The notes below the pieces were generated by a model. The model had not been told where the DNA came from, did no database searches, and saw nothing but the letters and a program-made list of their open reading frames with translations. Below are positions 10,536 through 22,463 of a stretch of DNA of 64,000 bases, piece by piece. A program made the translations under genes and the position numbers. This DNA comes from Lasiosphaeria ovina (taxonomy: Eukaryota; Ascomycota; Sordariomycetes; Sordariales; Lasiosphaeriaceae), in contig JAULSN010000004.1 in NCBI GenBank assembly GCA_033439765.1, forward strand, positions 2,738,001 to 2,802,000, in the 5' to 3' direction. The number at the start of each line of letters is the position of its first letter. Positions within the stretch are counted from its first letter, which is position 1.

Positions 10536-12255
10536 TCAGGATAGGTGGCGCCCGTTGTGCCCATGTCGACCAGCGTGCCGGTGCATGTGGACCTCGCGAC
10601 GTGCTTTCGCTGACCCAGTGGCGGTCACCGTGGTGGTTGTGACGGTGACATACTCGACCGCCTCCTTGACAATGATCATACTCACTACATCACCAACAGT
10701 AATGTAATCGGTCCTAACAACCTCGTACTTGGAATCATCCACAGCAGCCGGGGCGACAGGGGCTTCGGTTGGGGCTGGAGGAGTGGCCTGCGCAAGTGCG
10801 GCAACCTTTGACAACGAAACGGATGGAGATGGGACGGCGGCTGAAGAAGGTGACTCCTTGAATATTTGTCCAGGCTGGTAGGCGGTCCCGGTAGCTTGAG
10901 CACCCTCCGAGTATCCCACCGTTGGTAGCTCCTGCGTGGTGGTTGGTAGTGCCGGGTTCTTAACCGTAGCCGAGTCTGGCCCATACTGGATAGCAACGTC
11001 TCCGGGGAGAGAGTTGCCAACAAGACCCACGACCTTTTCGCTGACGAGCGCTTTGGGCACTTTCAGACTGCACTTCTGCTGGTCTTCAAGGCTCTGGATA
11101 TCAAATATTGGGCAGTCCTGAATCTTGCCAGATCCGTCGGTACAAGTGTCGACGGCTTTTTGAAGGAAGTCCGGGTTCCAGCCGTTCATGAAATCGGCGT
11201 GGTAGCCAAAACCTGCAAAAGCGAGTTTGTTAGTACGTTGGGCCGTGAACTAATCGTAGGTTGTATCCACATACCATGAACATCGCCGTTCGCAATCACA
11301 AATTGGCCATCGACGTTATTGAATGCGTTTGTAGCCCAAATGGTTTCGTAAAAGAGACCCGGCAGCTTGACGTCAAATCCTTGAGGGCAAACTCCGTTCA
11401 TGACGAGATCCGGGTACGCAACGTGCGACTTATGATCTTTTGTATCGAGATCCTTGCCATTCCAGCATGAAGGAAACATGATTTCGAACCGCACTCCGTC
11501 GGCGCAATTGGCGTCAAGATAGGACTTCTCAGGCATGACATGACGATAAAGTGATCCCTCGGGTTGCTTATTGTAGTTGAGGCAGTTGAAGCCAAGGGCT
11601 CGTTGGGCGAGGTCGGTTTGCGATGTCTGACCAAGCTTGGACCAGAATGACTTCTCGGGGTCTGCGTCAAAGGCGCTGTATCCTGCAATTGAGTAGCTGC
11701 GACGGAGGCTGTTGCCGGCGATCATTCGGAAGTCGCTCGGAAACGCCGTGATGCTGGAATCCTTGCTGCCATCGTCGCCATACAGGAAGTAGTAGCTGGG
11801 TGAATGTTAGAATCTTGTTGCCCTGAGCTCGAGGCACATTTACTCACGCCAACATGCCACCAACTTGCTCGACAGACTCGTAGGTTCCATTGGCGTGCTG
11901 GAAATAGAGCGAGGGGTGCCAATAGACAGATTTGTCCTGCGTGACGGCACAAGAAGTGCAGTCTGCATCTATCAGGTTCTGGTAGGTAGCGCTCTCGCTG
12001 AATCCTAATGGAAGCGCTCTTATGTTAGCGACATGGAGAAAATAGGCTGGAGTGAGCCTGTGGGCCCTCCCCGAGACAGTAGGGTATGATCTTACCCGAG
12101 GACCCATGAATGGAATGCGCGTGCTGTGCAACCTCGCCAGGCGAGATCAGAGGATCAATGCGGGCAATACCAAGACGGCCGTGGCATTCCATGCGCCAAA
12201 AGGCCGTCGCACCGCTCACGGCGGCGAGGACCGCCAAGGAGACACTAGTTCTCAT
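10536..12255 (-). CDS. Secreted DUF1996-domain protein
   Basis: Four exons on the minus strand (12255-12096, 12004-11848, 11795-11275, 11212-10536) give 504 residues. Introns are 91, 52, 62 nt with donors GTAAGA, GTGAGT, GTATGT and clear branch points. The N-terminus MRTSVSLAVLAAVSGATA is a signal peptide. The DUF1996 domain follows: RMECHGRLGIARIDPL, SPGEVAQHAHSIHG, SATYQNL, then IANGDVHGFGYHADFMNGW, the family's most conserved block, here spanning the third intron. The last 150 residues are Ser/Pro/Ala/Thr-rich and end in a His/Arg-rich tail. The domain is common in fungal extracellular proteins, its function is unknown, and it is sometimes coupled to WSC domains; no WSC is present here. 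Confidence 0.92.
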
Positions 12256-15200
12256 GGCGAATGTTTTGAAAAAGACAGGCTGATGAAGATGCAGAAAGAA
12301 GGGGGAGTGGGGGTGAGCGGGAGGGTGCGGCAGGCTACGTATGTAAGGTAGATGCCGCGTGAGTTGACGAGCGGCGAGCGGGGGAAGAAGGTGCGAAGAG
12401 GTCGGACGATTTGTTTCCTTGCCCGGACTCGGGAGTCGAGTTGGCGAGAAAGTGGGGTGGGTTGGAGTTTCGAGAAGCCGCAAGTGCAGTCGATTTTGAT
12501 TGTGACGTTCCGACGAGTTATCCTCGCGCAGGAAGTGTGCCGGGTCGAGGGGAACAATAGCGCGCCGGTTCACCTTCAAAATCGGCCGATGGGGTCATTC
12601 GACACAATACCAGGCACCACGGACTCCTCCCAGGTCAATCTCGTGCGAGGGGCCAAAGGCAAACTCGATCGGATGGAAGTGAGGCAGATATGAAAGGTGC
12701 TTCAAGATCAGACGGCCCTTTGCACTGTTGTCGTATCTCCCGCTGTTTCGAACTCGAGCAGCTGGCAATCCTGGCCGGCAGCACGAGTCGACAGACAAAC
12801 AGGCTCGTCGTATATCCAACGCCCAAGGAACTTGACTGCCAATTTCGTTTGCTTGCTTGCTTGCTTGCAATAGTCGCCCGCGAGATCAAATCTTTGCCGA
12901 TCGGAATGCCGAAGACAACGGATACACCAGGCTCCGAGCACAAGGACGAAGTCGAATAAAAAGCTTGGGCTCGGGTTTCTCAGCCGAGGATGGCGGGAAG
13001 CTGACGGGAAGCTGATGGGCACAAATAATATCAAGGCCGGCGGAGGTCGTCTGACGGCGAGCTCCGAATTCAAGAAACGAACGTGCGGTCAACACTTTTT
13101 TTTTTCTTTTTCTTTCTCTTCCTCTCTCCCCGTTTAATGAATGAAGGACGACGTCGACGTTGTCAAGTGAATGGACCGAAGTCGAAGAGAATGGACGCAC
13201 AAAAGGCCAATAAATATCACCAAAAGGATGGACAGTGAAAAAGAGTGACTGGGGAGGTGAAGGGGAAACAGGGCGCACAAGAAGGTGAGAGAGAGAAGGG
13301 AGCGCCTAAGAGGGGAAGGTAAAACATGTGGTGAAGATATCCCGTTTTTGGGCGGCCCAAGTGGACTGCGAGGAAGACTTGGCAGGGGGGCTTACCCCTG
13401 GTCTGAGGGGGGGTTCATTCCCGAACAGGTACTACAGCGACCGGATCGGCGCTTCTGATTGGCTGGTTGTACCCCTGACAGCACTGGGGAGCCTTAACGA
13501 AGTGATTAAGGGTGCGCCACAGGGATCACTCAACGTTGTCCCGGGGGCTTGTGCCTGGGCTAAAGAAAAGAAGCGGGACCGCGGGCACCTGCTTAAATCC
13601 ACAGCCATTCCTGCCACGACCTTAAAGTGCCAGCCACTCTACCCGAGTGCCCGTTTGCCACTTTGCGCACTCTGTCGATCGTCTTTGACGGCCCAGGCCT
13701 TTTTTGCTGCTGCATAAATATTTCTGCCAAATGTTCCCGGTTGATGTTGGCGATCGCGGCGAAAAGGGTGGAGCGGGCTTGCGGCATCACGAGGATCAGG
13801 AAGAAGTCTACCTCCCCCTCGTGGAGGCACAACAGCGTAGAGTACGAATGCCGTACCTTGCATCCGCAGCGCCGTATCATATGTGGACGACGAGAGGCAG
13901 AGGGCCGGCTGTTTCCGACTCAGGGTAACCGCTGGAATGGCACAATGGGATAGGCTCAGGACGTGCCCAATTTGGCACGAGGAGCAGGTTTAGGTTTGGC
14001 AAACCGCTTCCCGACGCAATCATGATCCCATTCGGGGCCTTCATCTCGATCTGGCGACGTACGACAGATAGCACTAAACAACTTCAGTCCTTGTCCCATT
14101 GAACTCCTTGTTCACGACAGCGTCGATCGACAAGTAGATATTTCCTTTTATTTATTTCGTCCCTGAGACCATGTCATGTGTGCTGTCAACAGAACCCTCC
14201 GCCCACGTTGGCGGATTTCCGGCACGAGATCCTTCATGATAAGGGCAATAATCCCTTGGTGCGTGTTCGCATTGCGATTGACTCGGATCTACTAGAAACA
14301 CTGTACTGTCTCGGGATCTAAGGTATAGCGTAAGTGCTTGCAGAAAACTGTCGGCAGTGGCTGCTTCTGCACAGTTGCTGCAGATGCGAGAGCGGGGCCT
14401 CCATTTAAATGTCAGGGGGAACGGCCAAGCAGCCACACGCAGAGCAGAGCACCAATCCCTGTGCCTGAAACGCGTTTCACAGGCGGGTTTGCTCGAGCCA
14501 CCGGATTTTTAACCGACGACAAACGCCCAGAAGACCCAATCAGATTTCAATTCTGGCCCCTTTCGTTTTTTGTTCCCCAGGAACCGCCCAGACTCCAGGA
14601 ACCTGCATCCCTCCATGCCACCGACGTTGTCAGAGGTGGATTGCCTATCGCACTTATTTACGGAAGCGAGTCCCTAGGTCGTTAGCGCTTCACCGAAACG
14701 AGTGGCATTGGGTTTCGCAGCTTGTGAGGATGGCTCTAGCCTCTAGATTCATCTTCATCTCACTATCAACAACGTAGTATATGTATGAATAGGTTTGCAT
14801 GTCTAAGCCGTTGCGATAGCGGGCAAAAACATATATATATAAAAATCCACCCTCAGCTAACGGCTGCATTTCGATCGCCGTGGACTCGTGGAGTGTAAAG
14901 CGCCACAACACGGATTGCTCCGTGCCCTGCCTCACGGTTGCTGGTCTGTCCGTCATCTTCCATGTCGACGAGACCCGCTTAGCCTTGGATGCGACAGGGG
15001 GTAGAGGTGGGATGGAGGGGAAAGCGGAGTAAGAATTGACGTTCAAGCGAAAAGGGCTCCGTATACGAAGTACCTTGGTAAATACGTAGAAAGAAAAAAA
15101 AGGCACGCTACAGCAAACTGGAATTACTACCCTGGCTGGGTATGGTATAATTAGGTTCTGTGCATATCTGAAAATGCTTCGCCTTCTTGTCATTCAAGGA

Positions 15201-15526
15201 TATGCCTTGTGCAGGGTTTCGAAGTTCATGCGGATCGATTCTTCAGATGATCCATGCTTGACCAGGAAGTGTCGGCGTGGGGTTGTGGCGGTGGCTGCTC
15301 CGCACTGACCCGTCTCCTACTCACGCCACACTTCCAGAGCCCAGTCTTCAGCCACCACACATTCCCCGCGACGCGCAGGACAGTGGCATGTGCGGTGCCT
15401 AATAATTATCCCAGCTGTTAATATCAACTCAAACGCCATGCTCACGGAACCCATGCAAACGATTTGATGACTGGCGGGAATCATTCTTGTTAGCTTGTCC
15501 TTTCTTTGTTCCTCTATGCTTTTACC
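12256..15526. other. 3.3-kb gene-poor region between divergent genes
   Basis: Flanked by the divergent DUF1996 and Swa2 genes. Small ORFs occur on both strands but none shows a family motif, codon bias or a consistent splice model. There is a pyrimidine-rich tract near 13096-13130 and short AT-rich stretches near 14830. Confidence 0.55.
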
Positions 15527-18410
15527 ATGGATGACTTGTCGGGCCTGAGCTGGTCCGCGCCTAAGCCCGAAAGCGCAGCCAAGACTGGAGACGCTGGGCA
15601 GTCGCCGTCGCCGATCCCTTCGAATAGCTTCTACCCTACCCTGCGCCCAACCCCATCGCCCTTTGCCTCGGGGCGCAACACGCCTCTGTCAACACAGGGC
15701 TCCGGAAATGCTGCTTTCAAGCCGCCATCCATGGCCAAGCCGGCGCAGGACAGTTTCAGCAATCTCGTTGCTTTTTCTTCGACCAAGTCGGGCGCCAAGC
15801 TTTCTCTCCGAGAACAACAAGAGCGATTGGAGGCCGAGAAGCGCAGAAAGGAGGAGGAAAAACGCAAGCAGGTGCGCGCGCAATATGGGGATGGCCAATT
15901 CTGGGATTCTCTTGGTCAAGGTCAATCGGCATCACTCAGGACACATTCGCCCGGGGCACCGCCGGCCGCCATAGCGAGCATTTCTGCCGTCCGAAATGGG
16001 AAGGCAGCAGAGTCGGACAACGACTTATTTGCGGCGTTTAACTCCAAGACGAAGGTTGACAATTCTAGCTACTACCCTCCGCCAGCAGCTTCACACACCC
16101 CCTCACCAGCAAACGTACCCACCCTCAACTTGAGCAACTCTCAAGCCTGGGCCGGGCCAATAGCTTCCGCTACTGGTGACTTTGTTGATGACGATGATGA
16201 TCCGTTTGGCCTGAGTCAGCTCAAGACTACGGCCGCCGTATCTCCTGCTCCACCCATGGGCGACGATGACGATCTCTTGGGCGATTTGGGTAAACCTGTA
16301 GACCAGGTCAGGAGACAGGCAGGGCCATCGTTTTCTAAACAGCCAGAACCAGGGAAGGCCATTGAGGACTCGTCTTCAGATTCCGAAGTCGAGCCAGCGG
16401 CTACACCCAACGACCCCTTTGATAACGCTGTCGCCCAACTCGTCGACTATGGCTTTACTCCCGAGAATGCTCGGCGAGGCCTAACCGAAAGCAGCGCGGG
16501 ACTCAATGTTCAAGCTGCAGTGAATTGGCTGCTTGACGATGCCCATAGACAAGCAAAAGAGAAGGCAAAGGGTCAAAAAGGGTCAGGGAACCAAAACAAA
16601 AATAGCGGTGGCGAGCGAGCCTCGAGTCAGCCTCGGAATGGCGGCCCGGCCTGGGCAAGGGATGGGCTCCAAAGCGATGGGTCGAGAAGCAGAGACAATC
16701 GGTCCCCCGCTTCCGTTGACAGCGACTTTACGAAGACTGCTGCTGCCGTTGGTTCAACCTTTTTGAAGACCGCAAACACCCTCTGGAAAACTAGTCAAAA
16801 GAAAGTCCAGAAAGCAGTTTCCGAGTTTCAACAAGATGGCGATCCAAGCCAACCGAAATGGATGCGGTCGACCCAGCAAGATCATACCGGGGGACGGAGC
16901 GAGCGACAGCAAGCTGAAGTTACCGACGAAGCTATGCTGTTGGAATTAGGTGGGCGACCAGAGCGAAGGGCTGGGAATGCTGGCTCCGAGGAACGGTCGC
17001 CTAAGGACTACCCGCCACGCGACTTATCGCCAGCTCTACCAAACACACGGAGAGAGCAAGGAAATTTGGCGCCAAAGTGGCAGCAGGCTCCCCGTCCATC
17101 ATCTCTAGACCCGCGATCCCGGCTTAGCAAGCAGGCGGTTGAGGAACAGACGATGCAGGCCTACGTGAGTCCTGCACGGAGGAAGAAGACGACTCCGCAA
17201 CCGCCGCCAGAGCTAAGGTGGCCGCCAGAGTCGGAGCCAGATTTGTTATTTGGCTCGACCGAATCTCCCAAACCGCAGTCCCCGATCCCATCTTTCCCTT
17301 CCCTCCCTTCTCGCCCGATCAAGTCTTCTCCCGCTCCAAGCCCAAATGTTCGACAGTCCCCTGTTCCAAGTCCAAGGCCTGCCGCGCCTCCGCCTCGCGA
17401 AATACCCAATGTTTCAGCAATCGCGCTGCAAAGCTCAACAAAACACCGCCTCGAGGGCACTGCGCATTTTAAACGCGGCGACTTTGCTGCAGCCCATGCG
17501 TCGTACACTTTCTCTCTTGGCGACATCCCGCAAACTCACCCTTTGGCAATTCTACTTCTTTGCAACCGATCTCTGACCGCTCTCAAAACCGGAGAACCTA
17601 GGCAGGCGGTAGAGGACGCCGACTCCGCTCTCCGACTCATCGGACCGGGCAAGGGTGAAGGCGAGCATATAGAACTTCATGGCGCTGACAACGAGAAGCG
17701 AGACATGCGTGAGCTTTACGGCAAGGCCCTAACACGCAAGGCGGAAGCCTTGGAGCAGATGGAGAAGTGGGCCGACGCAGGAACTGTCTGGCAAATGTGT
17801 GTCGAATCGGGACTCGGAGGTCCCACGGCTATCGCCGGTCGCCAACGTTGCCAAAAAGCCCTTGCTCCAAAGCCAGCGGCGCGGCCTCCGCCTCGGCGTC
17901 CTGCTGCCGCGCCACGTCCAAGGGCAGCAGCGACAAAGAGAAGTGGCGATTCACAAGCAGTCTTGGATTTGCGTAAAGCCGAAGAAGCTGCCAAACAAGA
18001 GGGCATCGAGAAATTTGCGCTTGTGGACCAGGTTGATGCGAAAATCGCCGCCTGGAGAGATGGCAAGCGGGATAACCTCCGAGCCCTGTTGAGTAGCCTC
18101 GATAATATTCTCTGGGAAGGGAGCGGATGGAAAAAGGTGGGACTCCATGAGCTTATCGTGGCCAGCAAGGTGAAAATCATCTATATGAAGGCCATTGCAA
18201 AGACGCATCCTGATAAAGTAAGCTGCAACGGCGAATCCCCAACCCCGCCCCATCCCCCCCCTTGTATCCGGGCTCTTTGAATTCCTCCTCTGACAATTCG
18301 TCCTGAAGATCGCGCAAGACTCAAGCACAGAAGTCCGTATGATCGCCAGCACCGTCTTTAGCACGCTCAATGAAGCGTGGGACAAGTTCAAGTCGGAAAA
18401 TGGCCTATGA
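15527..18410 (+). CDS. SWA2: Auxilin-like J-domain protein (Swa2): UBA, TPR and J domains
   Basis: Exons 15527-18217 and 18309-18410 give 930 residues. I chose the ATG in ACCATGG, where the conserved MDDLSGLSW begins. Order of parts: a disordered N-terminal half with acidic DDDDDPFGLS- and DDDDLLGDLG-type patches typical of clathrin/adaptor binding, a UBA domain at about 296-340 (PFDNAVAQLVDYGF), a TPR region at about 636-760, and a C-terminal J domain with HPDK at about 894-897. The 91-nt intron falls directly after HPDK; without splicing the J domain would be cut short. Family role: recruits Hsc70/Ssa to uncoat clathrin vesicles. Architecture matches yeast Swa2, so I am confident of the call. 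It converges on Ubc7. Confidence 0.93.
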
Positions 18411-18790
18411 TGTCATTGAGGCGAAATGGGCCGGTCGATTTCGACTACTCCACGAATCTGAGGATGCTCAAAAGACGAACAAAATATTGTCGTTTCTAGG
18501 CCAATTATACAGACCTAGGCTAAAGCAATTTTAGATAAAATTACAAATTTAGCTTTATTTTAAATAATCGTCGCTAAACACCCTGCCATGCATACAAACC
18601 ACAGAATAATAATAAAACCGCAGATAGCCCCCCTTGCTGTGTCTCCCCGTCTCTCTGAACATTGGGCTAGGCAGGATATCATCGTGATTTCTCGCTCTTT
18701 TGTCCCTACAATTCCCATAAAGAGAGCGCGCCTACTCCACCGCCAGCCAAAAGAGACAGACTGCAAACATTCACTCCAGAAGTGAGGCCC
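18411..18790. other. Convergent 3' intergenic spacer
   Basis: 380 bp between the stops of Swa2 and Ubc7, AT-rich, with a TAAAATTACAAATTTAG-like stretch typical of fungal 3' ends. No gene is seen. Confidence 0.6.
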
Positions 18791-19431
18791 TCAAAGACCA
18801 AGCATGCGCCGCACGCCATCGCGCACCTTCTTCTCGTACTCGTCTCGTCGCTCTCGCCACATCTTGGCGGCCTCGACGTTGGCAGGACTCTCATCGTTGG
18901 GCTCCGCCAGCATGCTCATGACCGAGATCAGGATCTTCTCGACGGACTGGATCGGCGACCAGCGCTCTGACGCATGCTCATAGTGGTTCGGGTCGTCGCC
19001 TGGCGGGTGAAGGATGGAGATGCATACCACGCCACTAGGGTACACTACGGTTTGGGTTTATAAATGTCAGCGAGTCTGTTGCGCGGCTTGCTTGCTCTTT
19101 TCATTGTTGTTTGATGGGGCATGGGTATTGTTACGTCGGGGCGACTGAAAGGTATTGCGCATTGCGTATTGGGAATGAACGAACCATTTGGGTGCCACAC
19201 CTCGCCCAGAAACTTCATGGTCGGCGGCGCCAGCGGGTAGTCCCTTGGGAAGCGCAGTTCGGCGGGGAAGATGCCGCCCTCGAACGGCGTCCCGTCGGGA
19301 CCCTGGATCAGCGCCTCCCAGTACAGCAGGTCGTCCTCGGATACCGGCCCCGCCGTGATGCCCTCGGGCGGATTGTTGGTCAGCGCCCGGTACTCCTGCA
19401 GCAGCCGGCGGTGCGCGGTCGATTGCGCCAT
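18791..19431 (-). CDS. UBC7: Ubiquitin-conjugating enzyme E2, Ubc7 type
   Basis: Exons 19431-19185 and 19044-18791 give 166 residues, the usual Ubc7 length. The 140-nt intron (GTTCGT donor, TAG acceptor) splits codon 83, just after the HPN motif (80-82). Active-site Cys90 sits in SGVVCISIL. The acidic loop insertion after the active site ([17 protein letters not shown]) marks the Ubc7/UBE2G class, as opposed to other E2s. Family role: E2 of ER-associated degradation, working with Hrd1/Doa10 ligases and Cue1. All core residues are present. It is divergent from the mitochondrial Mmc1-like gene, sharing a 570-bp promoter. Confidence 0.95.
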
Positions 19432-20001
19432 GGTGAGCGGCGGTAGTGCCGGGTCTCTCTCCTGCGGTTACGGCGGCGACGTCGTCGTCGGGGAACCGGA
19501 CTCTCGTAGGTAGGTAGGTCGCAATGGACCGACTTAGTAGATGGGGGGGGGGGGTTTCGCTCCTCAAGATGGCCGGCAGCAAACAAACAAATAGTTAACA
19601 AGGTTTTAGAGGGGCCGCAAGTTTCTCAAATTGGTCAATTCCCAGATGAGGTTGTGTTATCGTAGGCTGAGGTTCGCGATATTGTACATACAAGCACGAG
19701 AAACGGTGGCTGTTTGCGTGAGGGTGGTGACGATGCTGTGTCGGCTCTCTCGGCCTCGTGGCGGGGTTGGGTCAAGCTGGAACGGAAGCCGCTCCCCGTC
19801 CCAAATGCTGGGGGCGGGTGGGGGTGGAGCAGGCCTAAACATCCAGCTGGAGCTCCTGTGCACCCCTGCGTCCATGCTATGCTGAAAACCTGTCCGTTTG
19901 CGGCAAAATAGCTCCGGGCATGATCCAAATCGAGATTCAACTCCATCTCTCTCCATCTTGACCGACGGGGAGCTTTGGTGGCGCGCCAGAAATCCGCCAA
20001 A
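19432..20001. other. Shared promoter region of UBC7 and the Mmc1-like gene
   Basis: A bidirectional 570-bp spacer. It holds a GTAGGTAGGTAGG run near 19506-19518 and a G run near 19542-19553. No gene is seen. Confidence 0.6.
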
Positions 20002-21969
20002 ATGCCGACCGCGCTGGGGCTGAGACGGGTGCTGGCTCAAAGCCGCGTTCTTGGACGGGCGGCATCGCCATCTTCGTCGGCTTCCGTTTGTCTCTTTTGC
20101 TCTTTCTCCAGACGTCCTGCGCCCACAGCAGCTTGGATTCCGTCGAGGAGGAAACCGTTGCCAACGCTCGGCATCCAGCGACGCCGCCAGTCGGCCACCA
20201 CCACTGTCTCTTCTACACCTGCAGAGACAGCCGTCTTATCCGATCCTCGCCAGGAGCTCGAGAGCGCCCTACGAGACTTGCAGTCGCACGCGCCCAACTA
20301 TGTCAACCTTGCGCGCGTCCAATTAGCGCTGCGGAACCTCGCGCAACAGCCCGGACACGAGTCGATACGCGTCGCTATTCTGGCTCTGACCAATGGCTCC
20401 GAATCTGGACGCATAGCAAAGAAGCTCCTCAGTCTCGTACTGGCGGATCCCCTAAAACCTGCGGCGGACTGGGAAGCACAACTGGAGGCCCATGACGTGT
20501 CGCAACCTCTCATAATTCGCGTCGGCGCGGCGGGGGCGGGGGCGGGGGCGTCTCGACAAGATTCCAGCGAAATATTGGCCACAGCAAAGGGTCATGCAAT
20601 GCCCGAGTTGAGCGTCTCGTCGCCCGCTATGGACAAGAGTAATCTTGAAATAGTCATAACACGGGGCGATTCGCTCACGACGGCAGCACAGCCGGGTGGC
20701 GCGCTGGCGCTCGAGGATGCTGTCCTCGTGCCCACAGTGGACGTACCAACGCCTACATCGAGTCACCCCACTCGTATCGCAGCACCTGTCCACATGGCAC
20801 TGCTAGTTGGAGATGGTATCTTGGGAGCGGCATCCCTGCTTTCGCTTCCCCTTCTCGAAGACAGAGACATAATCACCTGTGCAGTGAACTTCAAGCAGCT
20901 TAGCGCAGATGACCTATCCGGTTGCCCCGTTACCGGGATCAACGTTGATGCTGGTAACAAGGGCCTTCAACTGTTGCGAGCTAGTGTTGGTAATGCGATG
21001 GAATTCCAGACTCTTTGGTCCGAGTCGAACATAGGGCAAATCCGCGAGTGGCTCACAACAAATGTCTTACCAAGTGGTGAGGCGGCCACAAAGGCCCCGG
21101 TCCGCCACTTAATAAGCTCCCTGCTGCAGAACGCCGGGGCTGCAATCCAAGCAGAGGAGGCTCGCGACCTATCCGAGTCGACGACAGGGAACATCACCCC
21201 TCAGGCTCTCGCGCGCCTCAACCTTGCGCTATCAGAATGGGCCCAAGCCTCCCATGAGGAACTGGAACAACAGCTTGAGGTTGCCTTCGCCGACCGGGCC
21301 TGGGAGAAACTAGGGTGGTGGAAGCTGTTCTGGCGGGTCGACGACGTAAGCATGTTGTCGTCGGAGATGCTTGCTTTGCGGTTTCTCCCGGGTGCTGAAA
21401 GGACCATCATATATCTCGCCGGCCGCGTAAGAGAGGCCGGGGTCACCGAGGGCGACTTGGATCATCCCGTATACCCGGGCCCAGTGTTGACGCTGTTCAC
21501 AACAGGTCGCGGGAATCACGAGCCGGCTCTGGCCGGGTCCGAAGCGAAATGGCCCCAGCACATCCCATTTACAAGGAACTATCTCCAGGAAACGACGATT
21601 CCAGCGCTGCAGGCACTGGCGCAGAAGCTCGTGCTGCAGTCTCTGACCACGTCGACCCTGGCCACTGCCCTGGCGGGCCTCTCATATCTGTCGGCATTGG
21701 GAGCGTACGAGTGTGGCGCCATTGCGGCCCTGGGAATCGTCTGGAGCTTGAGGCGCCTGCAGAAGAAGTGGGATGCTGCCCGGGATTTCTGGGAGGGAGA
21801 GGTGCGAGAGGAAGGCCGCAAGGCCGTCCGCGCTTCCGAGGCCAGCATCGCCGAGGTACTGGACCGGGCAACCAAGTCGCAGGGCGATGGGTTTGAGCTT
21901 CTCGGGGAGCTTCGGAGGGCCAAGGATATCATCCAAAGGGCGGAAGGCGCGCTCGCTCGGTTGAAGTAA
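20002..21969 (+). CDS. Probable mitochondrial Mmc1-like protein (dynamin-related pseudo-enzyme family)
   Basis: A single exon of 655 residues. The frame is open from a TTG at 19975, but the first ATG is at 20002. The N-terminus is Arg/Ser/Ala-rich with no acidic residue in its first 40 (MPTALGLRRVLAQSRVLGRA), a typical mitochondrial targeting sequence. The middle part contains VALLVGDG-like and ITGINVDAGNKG-type strands without a Walker motif. A hydrophobic pair of helices at about 550-585 (TLATALAGLSYLSALGA, GAIAALGIVW) is followed by a basic, coiled-coil-like C-terminus. This layout agrees with the fungal Mmc1 family as I remember it, proposed to be a catalytically dead dynamin relative on the inner membrane. 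The family name is from memory and needs a profile search; mitochondrial membrane location is more secure. Confidence 0.7.
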   Translation: MPTALGLRRVLAQSRVLGRAASPSSSASVCLFCSFSRRPAPTAAWIPSRRKPLPTLGIQRRRQSATTTVSSTPAETAVLSDPRQELESALRDLQSHAPNYVNLARVQLALRNLAQQPGHESIRVAILALTNGSESGRIAKKLLSLVLADPLKPAADWEAQLEAHDVSQPLIIRVGAAGAGAGASRQDSSEILATAKGHAMPELSVSSPAMDKSNLEIVITRGDSLTTAAQPGGALALEDAVLVPTVDVPTPTSSHPTRIAAPVHMALLVGDGILGAASLLSLPLLEDRDIITCAVNFKQLSADDLSGCPVTGINVDAGNKGLQLLRASVGNAMEFQTLWSESNIGQIREWLTTNVLPSGEAATKAPVRHLISSLLQNAGAAIQAEEARDLSESTTGNITPQALARLNLALSEWAQASHEELEQQLEVAFADRAWEKLGWWKLFWRVDDVSMLSSEMLALRFLPGAERTIIYLAGRVREAGVTEGDLDHPVYPGPVLTLFTTGRGNHEPALAGSEAKWPQHIPFTRNYLQETTIPALQALAQKLVLQSLTTSTLATALAGLSYLSALGAYECGAIAALGIVWSLRRLQKKWDAARDFWEGEVREEGRKAVRASEASIAEVLDRATKSQGDGFELLGELRRAKDIIQRAEGALARLK

Positions 21970-22463
21970 GCGGGCGCTCTTTCGTCTCATGTAATATATT
22001 ATACTGTGCATTCTCAGTCCCGAGGGCTCGCTCGGCCTGCGTGCTGTAAATAGGGACAGGGACACTATTCATAAAATGTATAATGCTGTAAATATTTGTA
22101 GGAAAAGGGCAATCGTGTGTTTTGTCCTCCCTCCTATGTCACGTTCTGGTTTTCCTTGCTTTCCCGCAGTCCGTTTCTTAGCACTCGTCTTGTAAAGCTC
22201 TGCAGGTTAGTTCTCTTTTGCATTATCGTTCGAGAGTCTTCACGCAGCCTTCACGCATGTCTCGTCTGAAGGTATCACCTTGTATCTAATATTTGGGTAT
22301 AGAATCAAAACCGATTTCCCACGCAAGTCAAATATGGTGACTTTTCTGGTACCCATTCTCCAAACGCCAGACGTGTTTTCGTACTTTTTTTTTCATCCCG
22401 GGATCACCAAATGGACAAACGCCGCCCCAGTGTTCCCAGTGTTTTTTATTTTCCATTTTCAAT
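21970..22463. other. Convergent 3' intergenic spacer
   Basis: 494 bp between the stops of the Mmc1-like gene and SmD3, AT-rich. No gene is seen. Confidence 0.6.

Noticed and set aside
7273..12255. Secondary-metabolite cluster around the MFS transporter
   Set aside because: No synthase, cyclase, P450 or pathway regulator is near; the transporter looks vacuolar and its neighbour is a DUF1996 secreted protein.
14690..15193. 167-codon minus-strand ORF
   Set aside because: Composition like neighbouring non-coding DNA, no motif, no plausible start context.
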